From an uncultured Clostridia bacterium (lineage in GTDB: Bacteria > Bacillota > Clostridia > TANB77 > CAG-508): a stretch of DNA of 12,205 nucleotides. The notes beneath the pieces were generated by a model. It had not been told where the DNA came from. It worked only from the letters and a program-made list of their open reading frames with translations, and searched no databases. Shown in pieces: positions 11,876 through 12,205 of the stretch. Both the position numbers and the translations under genes were made by a program. Position 1 is the stretch's first letter. Each line of letters starts with the position of its first letter. Location: positions 1 to 12,205 of the forward strand of contig CAORJJ010000067.1 in NCBI GenBank assembly GCA_948517135.1, written 5' to 3'.

Positions 11876-12205
11876 CTAGACAACATCTAAAATAGCATAT
11901 CTCATTGGATCATCTTCTGGTAAATTATTTGCATATTCTTTTAATTTATCAACTTTTACATTATCTTCTGAATCATAAAATTCTAAAAATTCTTCTTTAG
12001 TTAATAAAGAAATTGCAAAATTATCAACAATACCAATATTATTTAATGATATTTTTTTCTTATCTTTTGTAGAATAATCTAAAATCTCTTCTACTTCTAC
12101 TATAGTATCTTTATTTATTTTCTTTATTCTATAATATAAATCTTGTATGTATTTTTTTAAATGAAATTCAATTATTTTTTGAATATCATATAACATTGTA
12201 TATAT
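11876..12205 (-). CDS. Hypothetical protein, possibly continuing beyond the window
   Basis: A 106-codon frame starts from ATG 12194-12196, but the frame is still open to the window edge and no ribosome site can be seen in the nine bases available, so the true start may be outside. The visible protein is charged, rich in Lys, Glu, Asp and Ile, without membrane segments: an N-terminal helical stretch (KIIEFHLKKYIQDLYYRIKK), a middle NNIGIVDNFAISLLTKEEF and an acidic tail ending DPMRYAILDVV. I do not recognise it. It reads toward the interrupted gene on the same strand, 175 bp away, which has a separate promoter. Confidence 0.7.
   Translation of the reverse strand: MYTMLYDIQKIIEFHLKKYIQDLYYRIKKINKDTIVEVEEILDYSTKDKKKISLNNIGIVDNFAISLLTKEEFLEFYDSEDNVKVDKLKEYANNLPEDDPMRYAILDVV

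Noticed and set aside
1..12205. CRISPR arrays, rRNA and tRNA genes
   Set aside because: No regularly spaced direct repeats and no conserved rRNA or tRNA sequence found on either strand.

Overview
The window is very AT-rich, roughly a quarter G+C. It has strong AGGAGG-type ribosome sites, Bacillus/Clostridium-type promoters and many hairpin-plus-T-run terminators. Protein families (TnpV, MazG-like, Rieske/FAD oxidoreductase, DUF6020-like membrane protein) point to a low-GC Firmicute, most likely a clostridial gut-type organism; the species cannot be named from this sequence. Every clear gene stop is TAA or TAG, and Trp is encoded by TGG (standard code).

Layout. 1-843: the 3' end of a large membrane protein, convergent through a perfect hairpin with a DUF6020-like membrane protein (908-2515, minus). 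2642-3428 (minus): an ArsC/Spx-family thioredoxin-fold protein and a MazG-like nucleotide pyrophosphohydrolase. 3548-5050: a FAD oxidoreductase with a C-terminal Rieske domain. 5067-5621 (minus): a Nudix hydrolase. 5690-6468: a self-contained single-gene cassette of about 45% G+C with its own near-consensus promoter and terminator, foreign in composition to everything around it. 6473-7913 (minus): trpB alone, preceded by a complete ribosome-mediated trp attenuator. 7917-8291 (minus): a MutT-type Nudix protein. 8380-10170: a two-gene operon encoding an alarmone-hydrolase (HD) protein and an alarmone-synthetase-domain protein on separate polypeptides. 10171-11340: a spacer with repeats, then tnpV and a small companion gene, a trace of a Tn4451-like mobile element. 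11341-12205 (minus): a gene broken by one in-frame stop behind a promoter with repeated operator-like motifs, then a hypothetical gene running to the window edge.

The most notable regions are two. (1) The trpB leader: promoter, 27-aa leader peptide with two Trp codons, and RNA segments that can pair 1:2, 2:3 and 3:4, the last being a terminator. After the terminator comes a second, well-initiated, Trp-rich small ORF that runs out of frame over the trpB start. (2) The HD/synthetase pair, which is either a split Rel-like enzyme or a toxSAS-type toxin-antitoxin pair. The GC-rich orphan cassette and the interrupted gene with its iterated operator are further accessory-type features.
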